A model generated the notes under the pieces. That model was not told where the DNA came from and did no database searches. It saw nothing but the letters and a program-made list of their open reading frames with translations. DNA of 64,000 nt from Zoroaster sp. YZ-2022 (Eukaryota; Echinodermata; Asteroidea; Forcipulatida; Zoroasteridae). Shown one piece after another: positions 14,101-23,510 of this stretch (its first letter is position 1; every line of letters begins with the position of its first letter). A program made the position numbers and the translations under genes. The stretch covers positions 14,526,777 to 14,590,776 of the forward strand of contig CM055837.1 of NCBI GenBank assembly GCA_029582265.1. Reading direction: 5' to 3'.

Positions 14101-15838
14101 TATCAGGAAGTACTTATCTAGGCAATGTACCAAAACATTAATTCATTCTTTCATTTCCAGCCGATTGGATTATTGTAACAGTCTCCTTTATGGATTGCCT
14201 GATATTCAAATTAACCAGCTGCAACGTGTTCAAAATTCTTGCGCTAGATTGGTTTGTAATGCTTTAAAATACTGTCATATTACACCCTTGTTCATTGACT
14301 TACACTGGCTTCCGGTGAGGTTTAGGATTGATTTTAAAATTTTGTTAATAACTTATAAGATTTTAAATGGTCTTGCTCCCTTATATTTATGCCAACTTAT
14401 CAAAAAAAAATCTTCATCTCAATATAATCTTAGAAGTGCCAGGGACGACATGCTCCTTAGTTACCCGTGTGTCGGACTAAAATCACGCTGGGTGATAGGG
14501 CATTTGAGTTTGCTGCACCCAAATTATGGAATGCTTTACCATTAAATATTCGGAAATCGACTAGTTTGACTGTTTTTAAACAATTACTTAAAACACATTT
14601 TTTCTGTATGGCATTTTATTGATATTGTTGTGATGTGCTTTTATTGATATTTTTAAATATATTTTTATTGTATTGTACATTTGAAATTGTAAATTTGTAA
14701 TGCGCATTTGAACATCTCATTATGGAATTTGCGCAATATAAGTTAATAAATTATTATTATTATTATTACACAGACATCACTACGGTACATGTACTCATAC
14801 AGTGAGTATATTGTTGCGTGTGGTCAGTTAGACTAAGTCAAATCTACTGCTGTTTATATGCATCTTCAAGATAATCTCAGGCATTCCTTGGCATTTTAAT
14901 AAGTGCAGGTCTTGGCAGATATGATAAATGATGCCCTGTAGAGTACTGGTGATAATGGAATTTCTCTCATGTACTCTTATGAACAAACAGCTTCTAGATC
15001 CTTCCATCATTCTGATTCTGCTTTATAGGGCATCCAGCCATCTGCTTCTCTGTTCATGCATAAGCAGTTTACTGTATATGAAACTATGAGTCAATGAGAT
15101 CCAATAATTAATATCTCTTGTAAAGAAGAATCAAGACCAATAGATCCTGTGGGTGAAAGATCATTTGCTTCAGCTGCTTCTTCATTGTAGAACGACTTAC
15201 CAGAATGTGTCAAACTTTCTCCATCTCTGACATCATTCAAAACTGCCCTCAAGACATTTAATGAGGGTTGCATAACTGTACTATCTACCATGTTCATAGT
15301 ATTTTTATTTTATTTTTTATTTTACATGTTGTGTCGCTGCAGTATTTTTAGATGGATACACTCATTATTATTTGTTACTAATAATTTGACAAAAATAGTG
15401 CGATTTTTTACCCCCACTATCAAATTCTATTAGGAGTTATTTTGTTTTAATTCAGGAAAGTTTTTTTTTGTCTTGAAAAAAACTCCAAAAAAACTAAATA
15501 AATGACATGTATGTAGATGCAAAACTAACTTAGTGTATTACTCAGAGTGTATTACTCAGCAACTGGGTGTTGAAAAAAAAATCTGAAAAAGGTGGGGGGG
15601 GGGAAGGTTCTGGGGCACCTTAGCCCCCTGCGGGATCTTGATGCACCCCCAACTCCCAGAAACCCCAAGGTTTTGACGTTTTACAGGATAAACGAAAAAA
15701 ATCTTTGAATGGAAAAAGGGAATTACTTTAATAAACATTTTGCAAAGAAGATCAGCCACAGTAAAATGCTATTTGAACTCTAACTCATAATGTCCAATCC
15801 CTAGACTGGATGCGAAAATGCATTCATAAGGAAGCCCA

Positions 15839-15881
<43 letters not shown>

Positions 15882-18800
15882 CGTTTTGGGCCCAATTATT
15901 ACATTATTAATTACCAAATTACATACATGTATACACATGTAACCCAACCATTCTTTCTGAACTACATGTAGTACTAGTAGTAAAGAGAGCAAGATATATC
16001 AATTAAAGTCCATACAAAGTGCCTTGATTTTTTTACTCAAAATTGTTCAGTATGTATTTAGTTATTTATATGCTATTCCAAAAAACATTAAAACAAATCA
16101 GAAATTGCTGAAAAAATCATGATTTTCAGCCAACATTCCAGCGGTTGAAATCTGCGAAGTCTGTTGGCCATTTGCGGCCCGTGGCGGCAGCAAACATTTT
16201 TCCTGTTTTTATGACGTACTTTTACGGGAGCTCGAAAGGAGCCGTCTTAACAACGGTCTGGCTGCCGCCGCGTTGTCCGTGACCGTACATGTACATATGT
16301 ATGTGTATGGGATTCCCCTTGACGTGCAACTCATGTATTGTGTGTGCGTCTGTGCTCGTAAGTTTCCAGTGCAGTGTGGACATACGTATGGGCCGGGTCA
16401 TTGTCAAACTATTAGTCTGGTTGACAGCACCGGCAAGATCACCAAAGGATTATTTTTTATCGGCACAAAACAATAACAATTTGGACACATTTTGCAGTGA
16501 GATTAACAAAATTCAACAAAATTCCTGATAACAAAATTCAACGAATCAAATACTGGACATTGAAAACTTTGGTTGCTCTTAGAATATTTGTTCATAAAAA
16601 GAAATAAAAATAGGGTACCATTATGTGCACTTATGCCGGACTCAAGATCTTCCTTCGGCTTTGCCATTTTCGCCTAGATTTCGTCCGGATTTCGTCCAGA
16701 TTTCATCCATTCTGGGCTTAATTGATACGATTCTATGTCACTTATATCACCAACTTTGGCATCAGTATAATCTCCATCAAATGACGATGATGAACAACAC
16801 AATTGGTCAGTACTACTTTTGGAAACTTTTTCAAAAACACTTTTGGAAGTCGTAGTTGGTAAACTTATTTTTGCAGCTGTATGCGATGTGATATGCTATG
16901 TGTACAAAACATACCGCAGTAAACAGTCGTAGCGTTCGCCCTCCCGTAAATGTACGTCATCAGAATAGGCTGAGTGAAAGTGTCCCCGACGGCTTTTGTT
17001 TCATAGGTTTTTTGAAGGGTTAAATAAAAATAATGAAAGTCTTATTTTTGGTGATTCCTACTTACATGTAGAATTACTTACTTTTTAAAATAGGGTTGAA
17101 AATATTTACCATTTTATATGGTCTTTAAAATAATTCAACTGCATTTTCTTTTATCTGGGAAAAAGTCAGTGTCCGGATTTTGGGCCGTGTGTGTGGGGAT
17201 TTGGGGGCGACGCCACAATTCATTACCGCGTGTCACACCAGGCCAGCAGGTTTGAAGTTTTTCGCCGAAAATTCGTGACTGAAATTTGAGCAGCGCCGCA
17301 GTTCCCTTTGCGCATGTATACATAATGTACATGTAATTAACATGTGACCCGGGCGCCAGCAGCATTAGCAACCCCGCTTGGCTAGCGGGGACGGGGGCTG
17401 AGACGTAGCAGTAATGGATAAAATTGCTCAGTGAAATTATGACAATGCTAGACGTATCATTCAGCGGCGTAGCCAGGACTTTTTCAGTGGGGGAAGGGGG
17501 ACGGCACGGGGTGGGGGGGCACTGCTTTTCAATGGGGGGGCCCAGGGGGTATGGGTTTTTCCCTTTTCTTTTTCGTTTCTGTTTTTTGGGGCACTATGAG
17601 GATTTTTCGTGGGGGGGCACCTGGGGGGGCACTGGAAATTTGTGGGGGGGCACATGCCCCCCCCATGGCTACGCCGCTGGCATCATTGTATATTATAATA
17701 AATAGGCTCAAAATTATTTAAATTCGACTATTAACTGATCTTCTGAAATAGTAATCCATGCATCTAAAGTTAATATTTCCTCTAATGTTAGATCTACATT
17801 CCACAATTCACGAAACGAAAAAAACGCAAACATCGGCGACATGTCGACAGGAATGAATTCTGCACGTGCGTAAAATAGCCTCCTGAAGTTTCTCGTAGGT
17901 CATCTAGGTCAATGTTTAAATATATCTCCAGCTGTAAAATACGCTAACTACAGCTAGAAAATGTGCATTTACGAGAGAAAGTGTGTACTGACGACTGGTA
18001 GAAGAGGTAAACATTGCGCTCGCGATACAAGACAGGATTATTATTTTTAGACATGGCGTTTCAGATTTTTATTTATTTAAACACATCAAATTTTCAAGCA
18101 CAAATTGGGGAAAAATCTGATTTTTTGGATCGGATTTAAACACATCAGATTTTAAGGCCAAAAAACAGGGGAAAATCGGATTTTGGGGTTAAAATATTAA
18201 AAAGTCGGAAATCCGATTAAAATCAGAAAAGTTGCATCTCTGATTTTAATCTGTATACATACAATGTACGTGTACGTGTATATGAGACTGCATATGATTG
18301 ACAAGGCATGTGCATTAACATTTCTGGGTACAAACTGATTCATGATAAAGGCCAAATGCTACCACAATTTGACCACAGCAGTTGGTGTACAGTATATATC
18401 CTATCAAGAACTGTTGTGATGTACAATGTATGTACATGTAACTTGACTTGATAAATAACTTGATAAATAGTCCGTTTTGTTTGTTGCAAATGTTAATAAA
18501 TTATTGTGCATTGATTTTTTTTGTTTTTTGATGTCTTATTTAATACATGTGTAATTAATAACTGAGAGCACTAAAAATATTGCATTATTTGTATCAATCT
18601 GGCTTATTATGAACATAACAAGCAGTGTATAACTACTTACATGTAAGTACATTATGATGAGAATTCAAAGATGGAGTTTTGATAAAATATACTTGGCAGC
18701 TGTTATGTCATGTAGTGATGAGATCTTAACAACTGTGCTCCCTCCCTCTGTTCACATACACATATTATAAATATATGTAGTATAGTATTGAACCTACTAC

Positions 18801-21800
18801 ATGTATGTACTGTACTTGACTCCATACTGTAACTTAACCAGTTCGCGTCGGAGGCCGTGTATACACGCATTTTTTTTTTTGAACCAGGGATCGGAGAGCG
18901 TCTAAACACGCATTCCGATTTGTGTGTGTGTCAACACGCCACACGTGGCGTGCCGTCGTGGCGGCTGACTTGTATACACGCAATCGTTTCTCAGAGTCCA
19001 TGGGGTCACGGTTCGGTGGCCCCGGACAAAAGGCACTGCAAACAATGAACGAGTTCACTCTTTTTGTTGATTTTTGCGTAATCCCTTTATCCAAGACCTG
19101 GGCAATTCCATGTCATGGACATTACGTTTTGGGAAATTTTTTAAACTTTACATGTCAGTTAAAAAAAAAAAAGTTTTGATCGATTGTTTTGTGTTGGATA
19201 CTTGTAACCTGTGTTCTAATACTTCAAATGATACTATGTCTTTTAAATAGTTTTAATTAATTAATGAGTATGAGTATTGCAAACGAGCGTCATGGACATT
19301 ACGAAAAACGGAAGTGAGTTTTACGAACAACACAATCAATTTCAAAACTCTGTGAAGTTTAAGTTCCAATTTTTTAAAACTCATTTTTATTTTGTTAACA
19401 GGGAAACAGTTAACATAAAAATTAATAACATTTTTAGGAACAACTTTCAACTTTCTCATTTTACATGTTAATGAAGTGTCATGGACATTACATTTTGGCG
19501 TCATGGACATTACGACCAACTTGTACGTCATCTTATCACTGCTGTTTACAATATGCTGTAACCCCTTGCCTTTGATATAAAAGTATATTACACTTTGTCA
19601 AGTATCTCTCTTCTCCATTTGTAACCTCTCCCACACATTTCTTGAACCAGAACTCCCCTTAGCATCTCACTGAAACCCCGCCCCTCATGATCACCCCCTT
19701 TTTGTACATTTACGCAAGTATACTGTAACTCTTTCCTTTGTGATTTACCATAGTTTATCTTATCTTTCCTTCCTAATTATCATTCCCAATTGTAATCCTC
19801 TTTGTTGTTTTTTATTTTCTCAAACTAATGTGATTGTTTTTCAACAGTAATATGAAGTGCTTGCGTCAATGTTACCGGAAAAAATAGTCAAATTAAACAG
19901 TAAAGTTTTCTGGGATTTTCAACATTGATCTTGAGCCTGTAATGCTTGTGATTGGGTGCACAACTCCCAGTAGATCAGTTGAAATGCTCTGTGAAGACTT
20001 CTTGGGAGGAACGGGCCAAATATAGCTGCTTCCTTGGTTTTCAGATTTGAGCTGTTAGTTTGCAGTTCACCAGCAGTACACAAGGTTATCACATGTGCTA
20101 AACAAGTGCTTGGAAAGATTTTTGCTGATGATTTCTCGTACAAGTACTCTCATTGGCTAATCCAGATGTTACCTCCACATGAGGTCCAATTGGAAGTTGT
20201 TACACATTGTTGCATTGTATTATACATTTGCATATTAGGATCATTCCATTGTTTTAAAAGGGTATATAAGCATGTGTATGTGTAATGTCCATGAAAAAAA
20301 AAATGTAATGTCCATGACGCTCGTTAGGACAATTGTAATTAATTTTTTTTAAATTTTCATACATTAAAGGATTAGCCCCTAAAAACTAGCTTTGCATATG
20401 AAGTCTCATAAAAATATCTCTTATTGGCTTTAGAGTGGGAAACTAAACAGCGTAAAATGTCATGGACATTACATTTCATAAATGGTCATTAAGGGCTAAT
20501 TTAAACGAGCCTCATTAGCCTGAAAATAGCGTTATCATAAAACGTCTCAACAATTTAGAACAAGCACCTCCAGTTTTATGTTTTTAGTCATACAAATTTT
20601 AAATATCTTTTATAATGTAACCAGGGGAGCGGATTGAAAAGTTTAACAAAAGTAGGACAAAAAAAATCACGAATTAGCCTCATTAATTTATTTTTTAAAT
20701 AACGACGGAAAATACTGCAAACAAAAGAAAAAACACAAACAAAATGCAGATTTGGATTGCCCAGCTATCATTCTTACGTACTAAGTTAACAATTCTGCCA
20801 TGAATTTGATTCCAAAATTTTGGGTCCAGGACACTTTTTGATGGAATTGCCCACCTGTTCCTTGAAGTACCAGCCAAGAATGTGTAAAGACAGATTTATA
20901 TCCATTGTTTACGAGGCCTTTCCTCTCTCTCCTGGTATGCCGTCTGTTCGACCGGGCGCTGGTCGCTAATAGGCCGTTGCATCGGAGCTTGCCAACGGTC
21001 TAATTGTGCTGAACAAACACAACCGTAATTAAAAAACTAGCCGTTTAATTCTCGAAATGTCAATGAGTAAAGGTGTTTATTGGGGTGTACGGACTTAGTT
21101 TCATTGACAAAAAAAATTATTAATGGCTAGAATTTTTTTCTGATTTTTCACTGAAGATAAACCCGCACAGGGGACCGGAAAAAAATATATATTCCCGACG
21201 TGAACTGGTTAAATACACTACTGGTAATTTAAAAAAACGAAGGGAATAACAGTTTGTTGCGTGGTCTTTAGTCACTGGCGATAAGGACTGAACCGAATTA
21301 TAAATACCTGTATTGATTTCGTTTTCAAAATGTAAACAAAATGTAATTTTTGTTGAATAGAGTCAAATAGAAATGGGCAAATTCACGTTTTGGGGACGCA
21401 TGAAACACTTCCAAAGTACAGGAGTCAGGCGCGTGATATTAATCTTCGTCACTCTGATTGGTTGAAATTTGCGCCGTGTGTCACGACGAACAGCTGGCGA
21501 ACAGCTGGTACATATAATGCGCTGTTCTGATTTTGATAAGCCATCCGTTAATACACCCCCACGTGATTACGTTTTGTCCAATTGTCTAAACTGTCTAGGG
21601 CATTTATGAATGCAGTTTCAAATGAACTTTACATGCATATAAGTTAATATGTAAAGTTTATGATGGTATTTAAAAACTTCCCTTAAAATATTTGTCTAAT
21701 TGATTTGTTTAAATCACACACATTTAGTAAAATAATTTCCCAACTAAATTGTCTTCCAGTGACAACATTTCCACGACAGATTGAATACACAAAATCTGAA

Positions 21801-23510
21801 TGTATCTACAAAAAAGGCAATTGATACATGTAATGACACAGCGTACATGTACATGTAATAAGCTTAGCCCTCCTACTGTCTGACCATTTGAAACCATTCA
21901 AAATTTCCACTTACCAAAATGCCCATTGGTTTTGTACACACATGGTAATACCATTTGAACAGTGTTGGTAGCAAGCTTTACTTCCATTCAAATCCATTCA
22001 AATGCATAGAGGGTCCATTGATTCACCACTTAGATTAGAAGTATCCAAACAAGGTTTTGTATTAGCTGTACTACCTTTTGGAAAGATCCAAACAAGGTTT
22101 TGTATTACAGTAGCTGACGTACCTACCATTCAAAACCATTTGGGGGAATCAATACTGTACAGTTATTTCACCATTCAAAACCACAAAAGCGAATGGTTTC
22201 AAATGGTGGATCAAATTGTATGAAAAAGGTACCAGAAGTAGGAGGGTTAAAGTTGGTTATGTACATAATGTACATGTACTTGATTAAAAAAAGTAAGAAT
22301 GCTGTGATGTACACATGTACGTAACAGTCATGTATATTTTTTATATAATTTCCTTCATTTTAATTTAAATTTGTATGATGCCCTTTTCCTAGTAAAAGAA
22401 GGAAATAAAAGTGAATAAATTACTTTTACAAAGTACATGTAATTGACAAGGATATGACCAGCTTCACCAACAACAATCCCTGTCATCAAATTATGTGTGG
22501 TTCTAAACAGCAATTAATCAAGGTCAAGATCCCCAGCATCTGGATTGGAGATATCTAGCTGGGTCTCCCTTTGGTCTAGAGGACAAAGCCCCCTGAACCT
22601 CCTGTGGGTAGCGGGCCTGGGTCTCCCTTTGGTCTAGAGGACAAAGCCCCCTGAACCTCCTGGATGTTTAATTCTGGAGGATTTACAGACCCCACGTCCC
22701 CACAAAAAAATAAAAAACTAGAGGTTTGGAAACGATACAGGCTACTTCTTTCTTTCCTTGGTGGCTACTTCTTTCAAGAAAAATTTGAGGCAAAGGGAGA
22801 TATGTTCAAAATCCTGAAATCAGGGAAAATCCTGAGATATCACAGGCCTGCAGTCATTTCAATTTGTTTTAAATTTTTGTTATCCAATTAAACAAATAAG
22901 GCCTAATTAGAATTTGCTGCCAATCAGATTTCTCCAAGATTGTTTTGTGTAATTTTAATAAATGATATGTAGTGTTATTGTATGCATGTAAAACGTTATA
23001 ATACACTTCCAAAAACAACAAATAATAATCTCTTTTAACCTTCCTAGTGTTTGACCATTTGAAACCATTCAAAATTTCCACTTACCAAAACGGCCATTGG
23101 TTTTGTACACACATGGTGATACCATTTGAAAAGTGTTGGTAGCAAGCTTTACTCCCATTCAAATGGTTTTTGAATGGTGGATACACTACACCTTGGTGTG
23201 TTTCACAAAACGAATGGTTTCAAATGGTGCATCAACTTGTCTGAAAAAGGCACCAGAACTAGGAGGGTTAACAGTTCCAACACAGAATTAAAAAAACATT
23301 TTCTGGTTGATTTCGTCCTACATACATGTAGTTTCCCCTTTTCAAATTTGTGAACCATACCTGTCCCTCGTATAGATGTAGTGTGTCTGCTCTCATTATG
23401 GCAAACTTCTTCTTCCATTTGGTTCCACCCCTTCGGCCCACCTTAACACCCTTGAGGTTCAGCACACCACTGATACCCTCCTTGGTGACAACCTTCTGTG
23501 GTGGCGGCAT
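2139..23510 (-). CDS. PLEKHO1: PLEKHO1/CKIP-1-like PH-domain, capping-protein-binding gene
   Basis: This is a spliced host gene read from five exons: 23510-23361, 9486-9349, 5605-5507, 3591-3493 and, less surely, 2192-2139. Every junction has AG/GT borders and phase 0, giving 180 codons. Residues about 10-120 form a PH domain: WKKKFAIMRADTLHLYEG (strands 3-4), then a YLSKYKECTQI block, then the C-terminal helix WMFSCDDVNEHEKWINQLNM with its usual Trp. Exon 4 carries LHHLSKSRPK, six residues, then P. This matches the capping-protein-interaction consensus LxHxTxxRPKx6P, with Ser for Thr. PH followed by CPI is the layout of PLEKHO1/2, plasma-membrane proteins that bind actin capping protein. That function is inferred from the family. 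The 3' exons and stop codon were not found and may lie beyond the left edge. Intron 1 is about 13.9 kb and full of transposons. Confidence 0.78.
2402..2476. repeat. Dispersed repeat R1 copy
   Basis: Shares the TCAAAGA-AGCAAGCATA, CAGTTTTGC and CCAATGTTGTACCTTCC blocks with the copies at 1503 and 10668. Confidence 0.55.
2579..2660. mobile_element. TTAA MITE, CCCTAAC type (D1)
   Basis: An 82-bp element flanked by TTAA at 2575-2578 and 2661-2664. The ends are CCCTAACTCC...GGAGTTAGGG. The interior carries the word ATCCTTCAAAATCCTCC. TTAA duplications with CCC ends suggest a piggyBac-type mobiliser. A sister copy lies at 3096-3176. Confidence 0.8.
2699..3000 (+). mobile_element. tRNA-Leu-like SINE (family A), copy 1
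   Basis: The head has A box TGGCCGAGCGG and B box GGTTCGAATCC, with ACTCAAGTTCT in the anticodon-arm position, as in tRNA-Leu(CAA). A body of about 210 bp follows, beginning TTGTGTCCTTGAATAAGACA. A second copy in reverse orientation lies at 35370-35696. The two copies agree up to AGTAGCCCC and then diverge in the tail. Confidence 0.85.
3096..3176. mobile_element. TTAA MITE, CCCTAAC type (D2)
   Basis: An 81-bp near-duplicate of D1, flanked by TTAA at 3092-3095 and 3177-3180. The two copies sit either side of the SINE at 2699. Confidence 0.8.
3190..3445. repeat. Dispersed repeat, copy 1 of 2
   Basis: Shares about 240 bp with 21395-21625, including TCTTCGTCACTCTGATTGG, a doubled GAACAGCTGG and CCCCACGTG. 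No target duplication was resolved. Confidence 0.65.
3493..3591 (-). CDS. PLEKHO-like gene, exon 4 (CPI motif)
   Basis: The acceptor ends TGTAG and the donor is GTAAGC. Thirty-three codons in phase 0. The motif is L-x-H-x-S-x-x-R-P-K, then six residues, then P, followed by a basic SKRPR tail. It matches the actin-capping-protein-binding CPI consensus. Confidence 0.75.
4053..4071. repeat. 19-base poly-G tract
   Basis: An uninterrupted G run in intron sequence. Other long G runs lie near 30363-30376 and 41487-41500. Confidence 0.9.
4119..4438. mobile_element. TTAA MITE, CCCTCCTA type, word family A (A1)
   Basis: Flanked by TTAA at 4115-4118 and 4439-4442, with ends CCCTCCTACTA...TAGTAGGAGGG. 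The 320-bp interior is built from repeats of GTCAAAACCAGTCAAC-like words and their complements. The sister copy is 39069-39364. Confidence 0.85.
4475..5030. mobile_element. PIF/Harbinger-like MITE
   Basis: Flanked by a TAA duplication (4472-4474 and 5031-5033). The ends are AGGCGTGTTCGCACTGGAC and its counterpart AGCCGTGTTCCCACTGGAC. The inner arms add TTTTACCGAGACGATGG. GTCCGCACTGGACTT and GGGAAAAGTAAC recur inside. A 3-bp TWA target and this type of end suggest PIF/Harbinger. It carries no transposase. Confidence 0.7.
5507..5605 (-). CDS. PLEKHO-like gene, exon 3 (end of PH domain)
   Basis: The acceptor ends TTTGTAG and the donor is GTAAGT. Thirty-three codons in phase 0. The exon encodes the last PH strand and the C-terminal helix with its conserved Trp (EHEKWINQLN). 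Confidence 0.85.
5882..5952. repeat. Imperfect palindrome
   Basis: AAATGGC...GCCATTT encloses GCCGAGGCAAAGCTGAGGC, with outer ACACCT/AGGTGT. The core resembles that of the larger palindrome at 36384-36528. Confidence 0.6.
6130..6242. mobile_element. Short MITE-like element
   Basis: A 13-bp perfect inverted repeat, TTAGCCTGGTAAG...CTTACCAGGCTAA, encloses 87 bp. The target duplication is unclear. Confidence 0.5.
7020..7355. repeat. Direct duplication, about 95 bp
   Basis: The segment with ACAAAATGACAATAA and ATCATTTGTCAACGAGA occurs at about 7022-7125 and again at about 7262-7355, in the same orientation with scattered changes. Confidence 0.75.
7360..9348. other. Intron sequence with transposon scraps
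   Basis: CAGGGGTGGATCCAGGG near 7402 looks like a hAT end without a matched partner. A CCCCTG-rich microsatellite lies at about 7566-7606 and (GTT)n near 7900. A 134-codon minus frame at 9226-8822 has no family features and was not accepted as a gene. Confidence 0.5.
9349..9486 (-). CDS. PLEKHO-like gene, exon 2 (middle of PH domain)
   Basis: The acceptor is TTTTCAG and the donor GTGAGG. Forty-six codons in phase 0. YLSKYKECTQI, then a basic DKKGKKK stretch and CFTLIP, align with PH strands 5-6 of PLEKHO proteins. Confidence 0.85.
9487..10519. other. Intron 1 sequence, no feature recognised
   Basis: AT-rich, with many TACATGTA motifs and an ATTACCAATGTTGTACTC motif near 10030. Confidence 0.5.
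10520..10553. repeat. Perfect 34-bp palindrome
   Basis: CAAATTTAGGAAAGAGT is followed immediately by its exact reverse complement with no loop. It may be a MITE centre or footprint. Function is unknown. Confidence 0.85.
10668..10742. repeat. Dispersed repeat R1 copy
   Basis: TTCAAAGAGAATATACATGT, GCCGTTTTG and ATTACCAATGTTGTACTTTCC match the R1 pattern seen at 1503 and 2402. Confidence 0.55.
11125..11214 (+). CDS. Signal-peptide-like upstream ORF of the LINE
   Basis: A 29-codon frame with a hydrophobic core (MCILFMLCLLTG) that resembles a secretory signal. Its stop overlaps the next ATG by four bases (ATGA). It may be part of the LINE 5' leader or chance. Confidence 0.35.
   Translation: MDMCILFMLCLLTGQLCSNDLSLECKYYL
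11211..11411 (+). pseudogene. LINE N-terminal segment with 2A-like motif
   Basis: A 66-codon frame. Residues 36-44, encoded at 11316-11342, are GDINPNPGP preceded by LELLIY. This fits the 2A consensus D(V/I)ExNPGP except that Asn replaces Glu. 2A-like sequences at the N-terminus of CR1/L2-type ORFs are known from sea urchin and amphioxus. The frame stops at 11411 and the protein continues in another frame. Confidence 0.65.
11344..12210 (+). pseudogene. LINE linker and AP-endonuclease region, broken
   Basis: The frame 11344-11925 has YTRDKLLNIR, a basic RRTHRGKKGGRRR linker, then the endonuclease start FCTMNVRSLKNKS and ALTETWLKD (catalytic Glu in TETW). After a stop at 11925 the homology resumes in other frames (ALLLRDS, VVVIYRPPYS), ending near the RT frame. 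Several indels separate the pieces. Confidence 0.75.
12211..14091 (+). pseudogene. LINE endonuclease end and reverse transcriptase
   Basis: A 626-codon frame. It begins with the endonuclease end (THVLGHTLDLIITR, SDHYSI). The RT motifs follow in order: RPVSNLQFISKLVEK, STETALLKV, LLDLSSAFDTLNH, GVPQGSCLGPLL and YADDTQLY, the last encoding the catalytic Asp pair at 13762-13773. These are characteristic of the CR1/L2 group. The frame runs out at 14091 after a single-base shift in the C-terminal domain. Confidence 0.9.
14063..14620 (+). pseudogene. LINE C-terminal domain and 3' end of ORF2
   Basis: The frame 14063-14545 carries YLHNIRRIRKYLSR, SRLDYCNSLLYGLP, LQRVQNSCARLV and ITPLFIDLHWLPV. A further shift is needed to reach LWNALPLNIR and FKQLLKTHFF, which ends near 14620. 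Confidence 0.85.
14621..14768 (+). repeat. LINE 3' UTR and (TTA)n tail
   Basis: About 130 bp of AT-rich UTR with TGTAATGCGCATTTG and GAATTTGCGCAATATAA, then (TTA)n at about 14750-14767. Such repeats form the priming end of L2 elements. Confidence 0.75.
15110..15290 (+). pseudogene. Second LINE ORF2 C-terminal fragment
   Basis: Plus-strand reading gives RSFASAASSL, a stop, NDLPECVKLSPSLTSFKTAL and KTF. This corresponds to the AAPxLWNxLP...SLxxFKxxLKTHLF end of CR1/L2 ORF2. No 5' part was found. Confidence 0.6.
15300..17461. other. Intron 1 sequence with simple repeats
   Basis: (TAAA)n occupies about 15839-15881. TGACGTAC(T/A)TTTACGGGAG occurs at about 16211-16230 and, inverted, at about 16937-16957, bracketing about 700 bp. 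This may be a DNA element, but no target duplication was seen. Overlapping short frames at 16273-16528 lack family features. Confidence 0.5.
17462..17679. mobile_element. hAT MITE
   Basis: The ends are CAGCGGCGTAGCCA and TGGCTACGCCGCTG. The 8-bp flanks GTATCATT and GCATCATT differ by one base, a typical aged hAT duplication. The 218-bp interior is rich in GTGGGGGGGCAC repeats. Confidence 0.9.
17700..18833. other. Intron 1 sequence, no gene recognised
   Basis: Words of the AAATC(T/C)GATTTT type recur at about 18060-18245 without resolved ends. They are probably part of an old DNA element. Confidence 0.4.
18838..21208. mobile_element. 2.37-kb TTAA element with TCATGGACATTAC words
   Basis: Flanked by TTAA (18834-18837 and 21209-21212). 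The ends are CCAGTTCGCGTCGG and its counterpart CCAGTTCACGTCGG. The left 150 bp repeats ACACGC(A/C) words. GTCATGGACATTAC occurs seven times in both orientations (19112, 19289, 19478, 19500, 20282, 20305, 20459). No transposase frame is present, so it is non-autonomous. The superfamily is piggyBac- or Kolobok-like from the TTAA target. The right 350 bp recur at 36921-37268. Confidence 0.75.
21395..21625. repeat. Dispersed repeat, copy 2 of 2
   Basis: Homologous to 3190-3445, sharing TCTTCGTCACTCTGATTGG, the doubled GAACAGCTGG and CCCCACGTGATTACG. Confidence 0.65.
21868..22246. mobile_element. TTAA MITE, CCCTCCTA type, word family B (B1)
   Basis: Flanked by TTAG (21864-21867) and TTAA (22247-22250). 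The ends are CCCTCCTAC...GTAGGAGGG. The interior repeats CCATTTGAAACCATTCAAA words and their complements. Confidence 0.8.
22559..22662. repeat. 45-bp direct duplication
   Basis: GGGTCTCCCTTTGGTCTAGA and the following CCCCCTGAACCTCCTG recur with a period of 58 bp. Confidence 0.8.
23039..23267. mobile_element. TTAA MITE, word family B (B2)
   Basis: Flanked by TTAA (23035-23038 and 23268-23271). The ends are CCTTCCTAGT...ACTAGGAGGG. It shares the CCATTTGAAACCATTCAAAA core with B1 but is 150 bp shorter. It sits 93 bp past the exon 1 donor, inside the intron. Confidence 0.8.
23361..23510 (-). CDS. PLEKHO-like gene, exon 1 (start codon, PH strands 1-4)
   Basis: The ATG at 23510 opens 50 codons ending exactly at a GTATGG donor. 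After MPPPQKVVTKEGISGVLNL comes a basic GRRGGTKWKKKF and LHLYEG, the first half of a PH domain. No earlier in-frame Met was needed. The 5' UTR and promoter were not delimited. Confidence 0.82.

Larger units (their letters stand above)
11125..14768 (+). mobile_element. L2-clade LINE, decayed
   Basis: A non-LTR retrotransposon antisense to the host gene, in its first intron. In order it contains a 2A-like peptide, a basic linker, an AP endonuclease start, reverse transcriptase and a C-terminal domain. The 3' end has a GCGCA...TGCGCAATATAA hairpin-like region and a (TTA)n tail, typical of L2. At least four frameshifts or stops (near 11400, 11925, 12090 and 14065) show it is dead. The 5' boundary is approximate and no target duplication was identified. 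Confidence 0.85.

Noticed and set aside
15091..15297. 68-codon minus frame as a gene
   Set aside because: The plus strand reads as a LINE ORF2 C-terminus (FASAASSL...NDLPECVKLSPSLTSFKTAL), so the minus frame is a shadow.
16273..16528. Overlapping 67- and 79-codon plus frames as a host exon
   Set aside because: No acceptor/donor pair or family motif. The region is bracketed by a short inverted repeat and looks transposon-derived.
17461..17711. Overlapping Gly/Pro-rich frames
   Set aside because: They are translations of the G-rich interior of the hAT MITE at 17462-17679.
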